Shown in pieces: positions 24,196 through 33,436 of a DNA stretch of 64,000 nucleotides. This DNA is from an uncultured Cuneatibacter sp. GTDB taxonomy: Bacteria > Bacillota > Clostridia > Lachnospirales > Lachnospiraceae. The position numbers and the translations under genes were made by a program. The DNA is taken from NCBI GenBank assembly GCA_934234215.1, contig CAKQHB010000013.1, positions 1-64,000 of the forward strand, read 5' to 3'. Each line of letters begins with the position of its first letter. Position 1 is the stretch's first letter. The notes under the pieces were generated by a model that did no database searches, was not told where the DNA came from, and saw only the letters and a list, made by a program, of their open reading frames with translations.

Positions 24196-25113
24196 ATGTT
24201 AGAGAAATTAAAAGAAGCCGGTCTTCGTCCGGAATTGATCGAGGGGATTCGTCAGTTTCGGGAACAGTATCCGGTAGAAGAGCGACTGCAGGGAAGAATT
24301 CCGACACCGGATCATTTTTATTATGGCATGGATATCTGGGAGCAGGCAGTGACGGCATTACTGTGCGGCAAAAATATTTTATTAATTGGACACAAGGCTA
24401 CCGGTAAAAATGTTTTTGCGGAAAATCTGGCAGCTGTATTTGGACGCCCGCGCTGGGACATTTCGTTTCATGTGAATATGGACGCGGCATCGTTGGTGGG
24501 AATGGACACCTTTCGAAATGGAGAGGTGATGTTTCGTCCGGGTCCGGTATATCGGGCAGCAAAAGAAGGCGGTTTTGCGGTATTGGATGAGATCAATATG
24601 GCGAAAAGTGAGGCGCTGGCAGTGCTGCATGCGGTGCTGGATTTCCGCAGAAGTATGGATGTGCCGGGCTATGAGCGTCTGGAGCTTCATCCGGCGACTC
24701 GCTTTATTGCGACGATGAACTATGGTTATGCCGGAACGAAGGAGTTGAACGAGGCTCTGGTATCAAGATTTGCAGTGATTCGGATGCCGATGATTTCGCA
24801 GGATAGTCTGACAACTTTGATTCAGGATCAATATCCGAAGATTCGAAAAGAGGCAGCCTCGGAGCTGGCAACTGTTTTTCTGGATCTGCAAAAGAAGTGT
24901 GAAAAAGGTGAAATTTCTTCCAAAGCGTTGGATCTGCGTGGCTTGCTGGACGCAATCGCATTGATGGAAAAAGGACTGGAGGTGCATACTGCGCTGGATC
25001 TTGGTATTACGAATAAATCGTTTGACGAATATGAGCAGACGTTGATTCGGGATACGATTCGCAGTCGAATTTCCGGAAAAGCGAAAAAGCACACACTGTT
25101 TGTGGAATCATGA
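24196..25113 (+). CDS. MoxR-type AAA ATPase (NorQ/CbbQ-like)
   Basis: A 305-residue AAA+ ATPase. The P-loop is GHKATGKN (65-72), in which Asn stands where Thr or Ser is expected; Walker B is VLDEINMA; a sensor-1 block ATMNYGYAG and an Arg-rich ALVSRF follow. The gene pairs with a VWA protein 9 bases downstream, the standard MoxR/VWA layout, in which the pair acts as a chaperone for metal-centre insertion or complex assembly (as NorQ/NorD or CbbQ/CbbO). No target enzyme is encoded next to it. Confidence 0.82.
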   Translation: MLEKLKEAGLRPELIEGIRQFREQYPVEERLQGRIPTPDHFYYGMDIWEQAVTALLCGKNILLIGHKATGKNVFAENLAAVFGRPRWDISFHVNMDAASLVGMDTFRNGEVMFRPGPVYRAAKEGGFAVLDEINMAKSEALAVLHAVLDFRRSMDVPGYERLELHPATRFIATMNYGYAGTKELNEALVSRFAVIRMPMISQDSLTTLIQDQYPKIRKEAASELATVFLDLQKKCEKGEISSKALDLRGLLDAIALMEKGLEVHTALDLGITNKSFDEYEQTLIRDTIRSRISGKAKKHTLFVES

Positions 25114-25122
25114 GGATAAAAA

Positions 25123-26859
25123 ATGGAAGATCAGGAAATCAGAGAAGCGAAGCGTGCCAGAAATTTTGTGTGGATGGCAGCAGAAAATTATGAATTAGAG
25201 CCGTTGTATCTGGCATATCAGCCGGATGGAACGGCAGATATGTATCTGAATATGATCATCGGTTTCAGTTGGAAATGGTATGACCAGGACAAGCTGGAAC
25301 CGTTTTTTCATATGTTGGGCGGAAAAGAGCAGGAATTGTATGAGGGGCTTTTCTGGATCGGTCTGGAAAATGCATTATATGCAAAAGAGATCAAGGCGCG
25401 TCCGGTTCTGGAAGAACTGCGCCGGGAATATGCGGAGAGCAGTGTTCGCCGTTATCAAAATTACAAGGATTATGCGGAGATTGATCGCATTCGAAATGCA
25501 CATTGCAGAGAAATTCTGGGACTTGCCTCGGAATTATCGGAATCGTCTGAAAAACTGCTGCATGCGCTGAATTTTTCGCCGGACTGGGAAACAGAAGAGC
25601 TGATCGAGCAGATGAAGAGGGTTTTGTGGGACTTTTTCGCTTTTGTACCAAAAGTACAAAAACGCGAGAAAGGTGTGTATTTTTTACAAAAAGTGTTACC
25701 AGCATTTCGATCCATCGGAAAGATGCATGCGACCTATGTGCGGACAAAGACCTATCGAGATCCGAAATCCAGTGGAGAAGGAAAGGGGAATGTGGTAGAA
25801 AAAACAAAGCATTACCTGCTGCAGTTTTCCTTTGGCGGAGATCCGGAAGCAGATGCGGCATATGTGAAAGGCTGTTTCGGGAAAAGTCTGTATCCGGAGT
25901 ATGAACAGGAAATCATCGAAAAGCAGCTTTGCACGGGAAATCACGCAGGCTGTCATTTGTTGTTTACCGATGGAGAACAGACGGCGCAGCAGGATTCCGG
26001 ACAGCATGAAACGAGAGAGCAAAAAGAAATCCGGTCGTTTCGTGCAGAGAGCGTTTTGCAGGCGGAACGAAATCGGGAGCACTATCAAAAACATCGTAAT
26101 GTATACGAAAACAGCATTCGCAGATTGCAGGAAAAGCTGCATCTGGCGCTGGAGAGTGAGCAGGAACCATTTCCGAGCATGGAGATCCACGGCAGGATTC
26201 GTGGAGATCGGGTGTGGCAAGCTCTTTATTTGGACAATCCTCGGGTCTTTGAAAAGAGAGAGCAGTCGAACAATTCTGGATTTTCTGTGGACATTCTGAT
26301 GGATGCCTCTTCATCGCGCAAGGAGAGTCAGGAGCAGATTGCAGCGCAGGCGTATTTACTGGAACGGGCGCTGGATGGCTGTGATATTCCGGTGCAGATT
26401 TCTTCTTATTGTAGTATTCGTGGATACACAGTTGTGCATTTATTCCGTACTTATGAGGAGACGGAAAAGGCGCAATCAGTCTTTGAATATGTCTCAGCCG
26501 GAAACAACCGAGACGGATTGGCACTTCGCGCTGTGGGACACTTGATGGAAGCATCTCCAAAAGAAAGAAAATTGCTGCTGATTCTGACAGATGCAAGTCC
26601 GGAGGATGACAAGCTCGCAGGGGAAGGCGCTTTTTATCAGAATCGAGAGTATACGGATGCGCTGGCAGTGCAGGATACGGCAAAAGAAATTCAGAACTTG
26701 AAAAAGAAGGGAATCCAGCCCATCGGAATTTTTATGGGAAGCGAGAGCGGGATTCCGGCAGCAAGAGAAATCTTTGGTAGAGATTTTGTGCGGATTCAGA
26801 GTATCGAGGAATTTGCAGAAGTTGTGGGACGAATTTTACGGGGAAAAATGGAACAGTAA
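25123..26859 (+). CDS. VWA domain protein (NorD/CbbO-like)
   Basis: A 578-residue soluble protein. The N-terminal 350 residues are helical and charged; the C-terminal third is a von Willebrand A domain with a complete MIDAS motif: DASSS (Asp394, Ser396, Ser398), a threonine/serine loop near NNRDG, and the late ILTDASPED Asp. Shares the C-terminal ordering of NorD-type proteins. It acts with the MoxR-type ATPase gene 9 bases upstream. Partner enzyme unknown. Confidence 0.8.
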   Translation: MEDQEIREAKRARNFVWMAAENYELEPLYLAYQPDGTADMYLNMIIGFSWKWYDQDKLEPFFHMLGGKEQELYEGLFWIGLENALYAKEIKARPVLEELRREYAESSVRRYQNYKDYAEIDRIRNAHCREILGLASELSESSEKLLHALNFSPDWETEELIEQMKRVLWDFFAFVPKVQKREKGVYFLQKVLPAFRSIGKMHATYVRTKTYRDPKSSGEGKGNVVEKTKHYLLQFSFGGDPEADAAYVKGCFGKSLYPEYEQEIIEKQLCTGNHAGCHLLFTDGEQTAQQDSGQHETREQKEIRSFRAESVLQAERNREHYQKHRNVYENSIRRLQEKLHLALESEQEPFPSMEIHGRIRGDRVWQALYLDNPRVFEKREQSNNSGFSVDILMDASSSRKESQEQIAAQAYLLERALDGCDIPVQISSYCSIRGYTVVHLFRTYEETEKAQSVFEYVSAGNNRDGLALRAVGHLMEASPKERKLLLILTDASPEDDKLAGEGAFYQNREYTDALAVQDTAKEIQNLKKKGIQPIGIFMGSESGIPAAREIFGRDFVRIQSIEEFAEVVGRILRGKMEQ

Positions 26860-26879
26860 GTGTAAAAAAGTGGGAATAC

Positions 26880-26906
26880 TTTACACAAAGTGTAATCTTG
26901 TGTAAA
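26880..26906 (+). promoter_or_regulatory. Operator-like inverted repeat upstream of the sigma-like gene
   Basis: TTTACACAA (26880-26888) and TTGTGTAAA (26898-26906) form a perfect 9-bp repeat around AGTGTAATC, and a further GTGTAA lies just upstream at about 26864. Sits 115 bases before the sigma-like start. Could be a regulator site or an ECF promoter region. Confidence 0.4.
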
Positions 26907-27021
26907 AGAATATCCTTCAGAGGTGGGGAGAATTCTCACTGTGTTAGACTATACCCAGAAAGGAAAAAACAGGGCAGATAATCCGGAAAGAGAGCTGCAG
27001 GAAATGAGAAGGAGAACACAA

Positions 27022-27576
27022 ATGAGTTGGCAGTGTGCACTATACCGCAAAGTGTATGAAACTTATTACAAGGAGGTGTATATTCGCGCAATTCTGTTCC
27101 TCAGAAGTGAAAAGACTGGTGCAGCATTGACGGAAAGTCTGTTTCGAAGTTTTACAAGAGAAGTTGTTGGTACAAAAACCCTGGAAGATGGAAAAGAGTG
27201 GCTTTTGGAGCAAGGTGTCGCAATGGCATTGGAAGTGCTGCGCCAGAAAGCAAAAGGTCAGTATCAATTTCTGATGAAAGGGATTTTATCTCAGTTTCAG
27301 GAGCGGGAAGAAGAGAGTTATGAAAATGTAGAAGAAATGCTCAAAATTGTCATTCAATATGCAAGCAGAAAAGAGTGGAGGCTGTTCTACATTTACATGG
27401 CAGACATCTACGAAATTCCAAAATCAAAGGTGTCAGAGAAATTATGTCTCGCAGAGACAGAAATTGAAAGAATTGGCATGGATATGCGGAAAGACGTTTT
27501 TGACCACTGTGAAGCAGAGTGGAAACGCTGTGGTTGGAGAAAAAGAATGGATGAAGATCTGGAAGGGGAACGATAA
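27022..27576 (+). CDS. Divergent sigma-70-like factor
   Basis: A 184-residue protein with the shape of an ECF sigma factor but weak sequence: YRKVYETYYKEVYIRAILFL followed by ALTESLFRSFTREV looks like region 2, and ASRKEWRLFYIYMADIYEIPKSKVSEKL like region 4 with a helix-turn-helix. I chose the ATG with AAGGAGAA 6 bases upstream; an upstream GTG frame would add 33 residues. The next gene encodes a membrane protein of anti-sigma layout, and a secreted protein follows, as expected for a sigma-controlled module. It could instead be a degraded factor. Confidence 0.55.
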   Translation: MSWQCALYRKVYETYYKEVYIRAILFLRSEKTGAALTESLFRSFTREVVGTKTLEDGKEWLLEQGVAMALEVLRQKAKGQYQFLMKGILSQFQEREEESYENVEEMLKIVIQYASRKEWRLFYIYMADIYEIPKSKVSEKLCLAETEIERIGMDMRKDVFDHCEAEWKRCGWRKRMDEDLEGER

Positions 27577-27609
27577 AAATACAGATGTGAGTGAGAATTG
27601 GAGAAAAAA

Positions 27610-28401
27610 GTGAAAACATGGAGAAAGCCTGATACAAACGAAGATCCGTTTGATCTGTCGTTGGAATCTCTGCTGCAAAGAGCGGAAGAAGCGGAGGAAA
27701 GAAACTTCGAGGACATGCAGGAGCTGTTATTTCAGATAGAAAAAATGGAAAGAAAAGAAGGATGGAAACGAAAAACGCCAGACAAAAAGCAGGCATTTCA
27801 CATTCGTTCCATCTTTCAGAAGGCACGTTCAGGTCAGAAGAATGTCAGAAAAATACTGCTTGCCATGGGACTTTGCCTGGTGATCGGGGTCGTGTCAGGC
27901 GGAATCGAAGCAAATGGCGGCTTTCAGGTTGGACTGTGGATGCAAAACCGGCATGGTGTCTCCTACTTGAAGGGGGAAATGGCAGATCGGTATGAGAGCA
28001 ACGACATCAATAAAAAACTGCAGGAAATCAGCGAGACATTAGATGCGGCGCTGCTGCAGTTTAAGACAGAGGAGAAGGAGAGTGTTGTATGTACGAAAGT
28101 AAATTGTAATGAACAAGAGAAAATTGCTAATATAGATGCACGAATTGGATATGAGTCATATCACATTGAAATTGTAAAGGCGAAAGAAAGTATATCTTAC
28201 TCACTGTCTGAGGATTTAAAAGTTGTGGAAAAAATGCAGATAGGTAGTAGTGAAGAAGCTGTGATTTATACATGGACAGATGAAGATAGAAAAAAAGGTT
28301 ATTATGCTTATATAGTAAAGGATGCAACAATAATTACTATTGGAACAGGAGCCGATCTTGGTAAGCTTCGCAAAGTGTTGCTGATGCTATCAGTGGGATG
28401 A
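27610..28401 (+). CDS. Putative membrane anti-sigma factor
   Basis: A 263-residue protein with an acidic cytoplasmic N-terminus (about 1-75), a single transmembrane helix near 80-100 (KILLAMGLCLVIGVVSGGI), and an extracellular domain with alternating strands resembling DUF4367-type domains. The likely start is a GTG with GGAG 6 bases upstream, since the frame-opening TTG has no ribosome site. The C-terminal part (from about 28080) is clearly more AT-rich than the N-terminal part. Pairing with the sigma-like gene is the main support. Confidence 0.5.
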   Translation: MKTWRKPDTNEDPFDLSLESLLQRAEEAEERNFEDMQELLFQIEKMERKEGWKRKTPDKKQAFHIRSIFQKARSGQKNVRKILLAMGLCLVIGVVSGGIEANGGFQVGLWMQNRHGVSYLKGEMADRYESNDINKKLQEISETLDAALLQFKTEEKESVVCTKVNCNEQEKIANIDARIGYESYHIEIVKAKESISYSLSEDLKVVEKMQIGSSEEAVIYTWTDEDRKKGYYAYIVKDATIITIGTGADLGKLRKVLLMLSVG

Positions 28402-28420
28402 AAATGGGAGGATTAAGAGT

Positions 28421-28891
28421 ATGAAAAGAACAGGAAGCAGTGTATTATTAGCAATGATGATGTTATTGGCATTTGGAGTGAACGCATTTGCAGCAGAAGG
28501 TCCGAATCGTGAGGTAACAGTGACAGAATCAAATACATCCAGTGATACGGTGTATTTTATTGGGGACACAAATGCAAGAGGAAAACTGGCATATGGAACA
28601 TTATCGATTACTAATACATCCCCTTCTGTGGCAACAGTAACCGGAGCAACTTATGCAAATGAATGGTGCTCTTTGTTAAAATGCATGATTGAGCTTTACA
28701 AGTACAATCCAAGCACGTCTGTATCAACATATATTGATTCATACAACATTTATGGAACAAATGGAATGTCTTGCTGTGGATCAAAAGATTTCAAAGTACC
28801 GTCAAAAGGTTACTACTTCGCAACGGGACAGCATTGTTATAAGAGCGAAGAATTTAAGTACACCCAGACCGAAGCAATCAAAATCAACTAA
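28421..28891 (+). CDS. Secreted Cys-containing protein, unknown
   Basis: A 156-residue exported protein: signal peptide 1-24 with cleavage near AFA/AEG, then a mature domain rich in Thr, Ser, Tyr and Asn with five Cys (two in a CC pair). No anchor is present, so it is released or loosely bound. I do not recognise the family. It ends the sigma / anti-sigma unit, 19 bases behind, and is followed by a terminator at 28914-28953. Role could be an envelope-stress effector or an antimicrobial-type secreted product; this is speculation. Confidence 0.6.
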   Translation: MKRTGSSVLLAMMMLLAFGVNAFAAEGPNREVTVTESNTSSDTVYFIGDTNARGKLAYGTLSITNTSPSVATVTGATYANEWCSLLKCMIELYKYNPSTSVSTYIDSYNIYGTNGMSCCGSKDFKVPSKGYYFATGQHCYKSEEFKYTQTEAIKIN

Positions 28892-28913
28892 ATACCTCAA
28901 CCCATCCTTACGG

Positions 28914-28953
28914 GAGCGAGCTACTTGCTGAACGCAAAGTGGTTCGCTCTTTT
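28914..28953 (+). terminator. Terminator after the secreted-protein gene
   Basis: A long stem from GAGCGAGCTACTT to AAGTGGTTCGCTC followed by TTTT. Repeat copy F begins at the end of the T tract. Confidence 0.75.
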
Positions 28954-28954
28954 C

Positions 28955-28986
28955 GCTTTCTAGGAAATTGCGTCGCATTTTCTAGC
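28955..28986 (+). repeat. Dispersed terminator-associated element, copy F (partial)
   Basis: Only the first hairpin: GCTTTCTAGGAAAT-TGCGTCGC-ATTTTCTAGC. The later segments are absent. Confidence 0.7.
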
Positions 28987-29015
28987 TTTTTATAATTACT
29001 TTAGAAAAAATTTAT

Positions 29016-29073
29016 TTGACTCTCTCCCTATCCACATTTATAATCTAACCCTGTTAGATAAATACCTAACGGG
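29016..29073 (+). promoter_or_regulatory. Promoter and operator of the MarR-ABC exporter operon
   Basis: TTGACT (29016-29021), 17 bases, TATAAT (29039-29044): near-consensus. An inverted repeat CCCTGTTAG (29049-29057) / CTAACGGG (29066-29073) covers the expected transcription start, as an autorepressing MarR protein would need. Confidence 0.7.
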
Positions 29074-29112
29074 GATAGATATTTGAAAAAGCGTGATGTA
29101 AAAGGAGCGATT

Positions 29113-29571
29113 ATGGCAACGGATGAGCAGATCAGGAGAGTCTTTCAGGAAATCAGGAAGATGCATCCGGAAGAAATGTGCAAGTATATGGATGAGACGC
29201 AGGCTGGTCTTGGCGGAGTGATGCGGCTGCTTTATATGGAAAAAGAACCGATCACAGCAGGCGCAATCAGTGAGAAGCTGGGAATCAGCACAGCGCGAGT
29301 CGCTGTTTTGTTGAAAAAGCTGGAGGCGAAAGGAACCATCAGCAGACTGCGAGATCCTGCAGATGCACGTAAGACTCTGGTGCAGTTGACAGATTCTGGA
29401 ATGGAGTGGATTCAGGAGACTTGGAAGAAAATTCGTGACCAGATGGGGAAAATGATTGATACGATTGGTGAGGAGCGACTGATGGAATTTATCGAAGTCG
29501 GAATTGAGATTCGAAAAATTATGCAGGAGCTTCCGGAAGATTTTGAAGAACTAGAAGGAGAGGACAGATGA
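29113..29571 (+). CDS. MarR family transcriptional regulator
   Basis: A 152-residue winged-helix regulator: PITAGAISEKLGISTARVAVLLKKLEAKG is the helix-turn-helix, followed by the wing SRLRDPADARKTLVQLTDSG and dimerisation helices. The ATG has AAAGGAG 6 bases upstream; the longer frame from 29083 is not supported. It overlaps the ABC exporter gene by ATGA, so it probably represses its own operon and responds to an exported compound. Confidence 0.88.
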   Translation: MATDEQIRRVFQEIRKMHPEEMCKYMDETQAGLGGVMRLLYMEKEPITAGAISEKLGISTARVAVLLKKLEAKGTISRLRDPADARKTLVQLTDSGMEWIQETWKKIRDQMGKMIDTIGEERLMEFIEVGIEIRKIMQELPEDFEELEGEDR

Positions 29572-31325
29572 TTAAACTTTTTAAAAATCTGAGAAAACAG
29601 GATTTTGGTTTGATCGTGCTTGCAATTGGATTTATTGTCGCACAGGTCTGGTTAGATCTGACGATGCCGGACTATATGGCAGACATTACGCGTCTGGTAC
29701 AGACAGAAGGCAGCACGATGAGTGAAATTCTGACAGCAGGCGGAAAGATGATGTTATGTGCATTGGGAAGTCTGGCGGCAGCAGCGTGTACGGCAGTCTG
29801 TGCAGCTCGCGTTGCCACTTCACTCGGCGCCACATTGCGTGGAAAATTGTTTTCAAAGGTGCAGTCCTTTTCCATGGAGGAAATTGGACATTTTTCTACT
29901 GCCAGTCTGATTACCCGTTCCACCAATGATGTCACACAGATTCAGATGCTGCTTGCAATGGGACTTCAGATGCTGGTGAAGGCGCCGATTATGGCAGTTT
30001 GGGCAATCTGTAAAATTTCCACAAAGCAGTGGGAGTGGACGTTGACAACAGGGGTAGCGGTTGTTGTTTTACTCATTGTTGTCGGAATTTGTCTCATTGT
30101 TGTTACACCAAAGTTTAAAAAGATTCAGTCTTTGACAGATGATTTGAACCGTGTGACAAGAGAAAATTTAAGTGGTCTCTCCGTTGTGCGTGCTTACAAC
30201 GCAGAAGGGTATCAGGAAGAGAAGTTTGAGCGTGCCAATGAAGCGCTGACAAGCACCAACTTATTTACCCAGCGGTCGATGGCAACAATGATGCCCAGCA
30301 TTCAGATTGTGATGAGCGGATTATCACTGGCGATTTATTGGATTGGAGCAGTACTGATCAATGATGCCGGAATGACAGGAAAAGTACAGTTGTTCTCGGA
30401 TATGATGGTCTTTTCCCAGTATGCGATTCAGGTTGTAATGGCATTTATGCTGCTGGTTGCGATCTTTATGATTACACCGCGTGCAGCGGTTGCAGCAAAG
30501 CGTATCAATGAAGTGCTGGATATGAAGTTATCCATCGAGGATGGCACAGAAAGAGAAGGAATTGCTGGAAAAGAAGGCGAAATCGTATTTGATCATGTGT
30601 CATTCCAGTACCCGGATGCAGAGGAATGTGTGCTGCAGGATATCACATTTACGGCGAAAAAGGGAGACACCATTGCACTGATCGGTGCGACCGGTTGTGG
30701 AAAAAGTACGGTTGCGAACCTGATTCCTCGTTTTTACGATGTCACAAAGGGCGCTGTACTGGTAGACGGCAGAGATGTGCGGGAATATACACAGCAGGAG
30801 CTGCGCAATAAGATTGGTTATGTTTCACAGAAAGCAATTCTGTTCAGCGGAACAGTTCGTTCCAATGTGGTGTATGGCGACAATGGACGTGGAATTACTT
30901 CTAAAGAGGATATTCAGAGCGCATTGGATATTGCACAGGCAAGTGAATTTGTTGAGACAAAAGAAGAGGGAATCGAAAGCTATGTTGCACAGGGCGGTGC
31001 AAATCTGTCCGGAGGGCAGAAGCAGAGACTATCGATTGCGCGTGCAATTGCGAGAAAACCGGAAATTCTGATTTTTGATGATTCATTTTCGGCGCTGGAC
31101 TATAAAACGGATCGTGTTTTGCGCAAGGCTTTGGAAGAGAATTGCAAGGATACAACGCGAATCATTGTCGCGCAACGAATTGGTACGATTCGCGATGCAG
31201 ACCAGATTATTGTTCTGGAGGATGGCAAGATTGCAGGAAAGGGACGTCATGAAGAACTGATGCAGAATTGCGAAGTATATCAGCAGATTGCGCTCTCACA
31301 GCTTTCGAAGGAGGAACTGGCGTGA
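29568..31325 (+). CDS. Heterodimeric ABC exporter, subunit 1
   Basis: A 585-residue half-transporter (BmrCD/LmrCD-like). Six membrane helices in about 18-310; ATPase with GATGCGKST, canonical signature LSGGQKQR, and a Walker B that reads LIFDDSFSALD: Asp replaces the catalytic Glu. This is the usual partner signature of an asymmetric exporter with one degenerate ATP site. Overlaps marR (ATGA) and the second subunit (TGATG). Likely exports a drug or peptide. Confidence 0.88.
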   Translation: MIKLFKNLRKQDFGLIVLAIGFIVAQVWLDLTMPDYMADITRLVQTEGSTMSEILTAGGKMMLCALGSLAAAACTAVCAARVATSLGATLRGKLFSKVQSFSMEEIGHFSTASLITRSTNDVTQIQMLLAMGLQMLVKAPIMAVWAICKISTKQWEWTLTTGVAVVVLLIVVGICLIVVTPKFKKIQSLTDDLNRVTRENLSGLSVVRAYNAEGYQEEKFERANEALTSTNLFTQRSMATMMPSIQIVMSGLSLAIYWIGAVLINDAGMTGKVQLFSDMMVFSQYAIQVVMAFMLLVAIFMITPRAAVAAKRINEVLDMKLSIEDGTEREGIAGKEGEIVFDHVSFQYPDAEECVLQDITFTAKKGDTIALIGATGCGKSTVANLIPRFYDVTKGAVLVDGRDVREYTQQELRNKIGYVSQKAILFSGTVRSNVVYGDNGRGITSKEDIQSALDIAQASEFVETKEEGIESYVAQGGANLSGGQKQRLSIARAIARKPEILIFDDSFSALDYKTDRVLRKALEENCKDTTRIIVAQRIGTIRDADQIIVLEDGKIAGKGRHEELMQNCEVYQQIALSQLSKEELA

Positions 31326-33367
31326 TGGAAGATAGAAAATATGAATCCGGCAGTATGAGAAGACCGCATTCCGGACCGGGAAGAGGCATGGGACGCATGG
31401 GCGGTGGCGAAAAGCCGAAGGATCTGGTCGGCATTTGGAAAAAGCTGCTGGGATATTGCAAAAAATATAGTATCATTTTTCTGGTTGCAATTTTATGTGC
31501 AACAGTCGGCACGGTTTGCACTCTGATGGGACCGGATAAATTGTCTGAAATGACAAATGTTATTACCGATGGAATCAAGCCGGATACAGAGAAGCTTCAG
31601 GAAATTGTCGGAATGATCACATCGAATCAGACGGGTGAAGATCTGGAAGTCGATGGAGTCACCATTACACTTGCGGATCAGCAGGAGATGATGCAGCTAT
31701 TAGCCGGTACAGATCAGGAGAGTATGCTGGCAGCATTTGATGAGTTGCCAGACAGTATTCATCAGGTAGTTGCACCGGCGATGGATCTGGATCAGATCAC
31801 AAAAATCGGACTTTTTCTTGTGACATTGTATGTGATCAGCTATGTGTTATCTGTTACACAGGGATGGATCATGTCCACAATTACACAAAAAGTGTCGAAA
31901 AAGATGCGGTCGGATATTTCTTGTAAAATCAATCGACTGCCCATGTCTTATTACAACGGAACTTCTACCGGTGATGTGCTGTCCCGCGTCACAAATGATG
32001 TGGATACGATCGGACAGTCATTGAATCAGAGCATCGGTACCCTGGTCTCCGCTGTCATCTTGTTTTTCGGCAGCTTGTTTATGATGATCAAAACAAATGG
32101 CTGGATGACATTAACGGCAGTTTGTGCAAGTATGCTTGGTTTTATGATTATGTTTGCTATCATGGGACGAAGCCAGAAATACTTCCGCAGACAGCAGAAG
32201 CATCTTGGTGAAATCAACGGACATATTGAAGAAATCTACACCGGACATACGGTTGTGAAAGCGTACAATGGCGAAAAAGACGCAAAAAAGACATTCGACA
32301 CGATGAATGACAAATTGCGGGAGAGTGGTTTCCGGGCGCAGTGTCTGTCTGGTATGATGATGCCGATTATGACATTCATCGGAAATTTCGGTTATGTAGC
32401 AGTTTGTGTGGTAGGTGGTGCGTTGGCGCTGAAGGGGAATATTAGTTTTGGTGTCATTGTCGCATTTATGCTGTATGTACGTTATTTTACACAGCCGTTG
32501 TCTCAGATTGCACAGGCAGTGCAATCGATGCAGTCTGCAGGTGCAGCCGGAGAGCGTGTGTTTGAATTTCTGGAAGCAAAGGAGATGGAGGATGAGAGCG
32601 GAAAGCTGGATCATCTGGGGCAGGTAAAGGGCGAAGTTAGATTTGAGCATGTAAAGTTTGGCTACGAAGATTCTAACCGCACGATTATTCATGACTTTTC
32701 TGCGGAAGCAAAGCCTGGGCAAAAGATTGCGATTGTCGGACCGACTGGTGCCGGAAAAACAACGATGGTGAATTTGCTGATGCGCTTCCATGAGATCCAG
32801 TCCGGTAAGATCAGCATTGATGGAATTTCCACACAGGATATGAAGCGAGAACTCGTACATTCCCAGTTTTGTATGGTGCTGCAGGATACCTGGATGTTTG
32901 AAGGTACCGTTCGAGAAAATCTTGTCTACTGTACGCAGGATGTTTCCGAAGAGAAAATGCGTCAGGCGTGCAAGGCGGTTGGACTGGATCACTTCATCCG
33001 TACATTGCCGGAGGGCTATGACACTGTGCTGAACGATCAGGTTAATCTGTCTCAGGGACAGAAACAGCAGCTGACGATCGCCCGTGCGATGATCGCGGAT
33101 AAGCCGATGCTGATTCTGGACGAGGCGACCTCTTCAGTGGATACCCGCACAGAGCAGCAGATCCAGAATGCGATGGACCGCCTGATGGAGAATCGCACAT
33201 CATTTGTCATTGCACACAGATTATCTACCATTCGAAATGCCGATCTGATCCTGGTTTTGAAGGATGGAGATATCATCGAGAGCGGTGATCATGAGGAATT
33301 GATGGACAAAAATGGATTCTATGCAGCATTATATAATAGCCAGTTCGAATCCGTCGCAGAAGGATAA
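31325..33367 (+). CDS. Heterodimeric ABC exporter, subunit 2
   Basis: A 680-residue half-transporter with a Gly/Arg/Met-rich cytoplasmic N-terminal tail (about 1-35) and an extra extracellular insert of about 90 residues between helices 1 and 2 (about 78-165), as in other heterodimer partners of this family. Walker A GPTGAGKTT, signature LSQGQKQQ (non-canonical), Walker B with Glu in LILDEATSSVD. Together with subunit 1 this gives one degenerate and one intact ATP site. The start is the ATG overlapping the previous stop. Confidence 0.88.
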   Translation: MEDRKYESGSMRRPHSGPGRGMGRMGGGEKPKDLVGIWKKLLGYCKKYSIIFLVAILCATVGTVCTLMGPDKLSEMTNVITDGIKPDTEKLQEIVGMITSNQTGEDLEVDGVTITLADQQEMMQLLAGTDQESMLAAFDELPDSIHQVVAPAMDLDQITKIGLFLVTLYVISYVLSVTQGWIMSTITQKVSKKMRSDISCKINRLPMSYYNGTSTGDVLSRVTNDVDTIGQSLNQSIGTLVSAVILFFGSLFMMIKTNGWMTLTAVCASMLGFMIMFAIMGRSQKYFRRQQKHLGEINGHIEEIYTGHTVVKAYNGEKDAKKTFDTMNDKLRESGFRAQCLSGMMMPIMTFIGNFGYVAVCVVGGALALKGNISFGVIVAFMLYVRYFTQPLSQIAQAVQSMQSAGAAGERVFEFLEAKEMEDESGKLDHLGQVKGEVRFEHVKFGYEDSNRTIIHDFSAEAKPGQKIAIVGPTGAGKTTMVNLLMRFHEIQSGKISIDGISTQDMKRELVHSQFCMVLQDTWMFEGTVRENLVYCTQDVSEEKMRQACKAVGLDHFIRTLPEGYDTVLNDQVNLSQGQKQQLTIARAMIADKPMLILDEATSSVDTRTEQQIQNAMDRLMENRTSFVIAHRLSTIRNADLILVLKDGDIIESGDHEELMDKNGFYAALYNSQFESVAEG

Positions 33368-33379
33368 GGATCGTAATTT

Positions 33380-33412
33380 AAAGCAGAGCCTGTATGATGC
33401 AAGCTCTGCTTT
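33380..33412 (+). terminator. Terminator after the ABC exporter
   Basis: Perfect 10-bp stem AAAGCAGAGC / GCTCTGCTTT; repeat copy G starts at the next base. Confidence 0.75.
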
Positions 33413-33436
33413 ATTGCTTTATAGGAAATTGCGTCA
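33413..33436 (+). repeat. Dispersed terminator-associated element, copy G (truncated)
   Basis: ATTGCTTTATAGGAAATTGCGTC, the left arm and loop of the first hairpin, then unrelated sequence. Confidence 0.65.
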
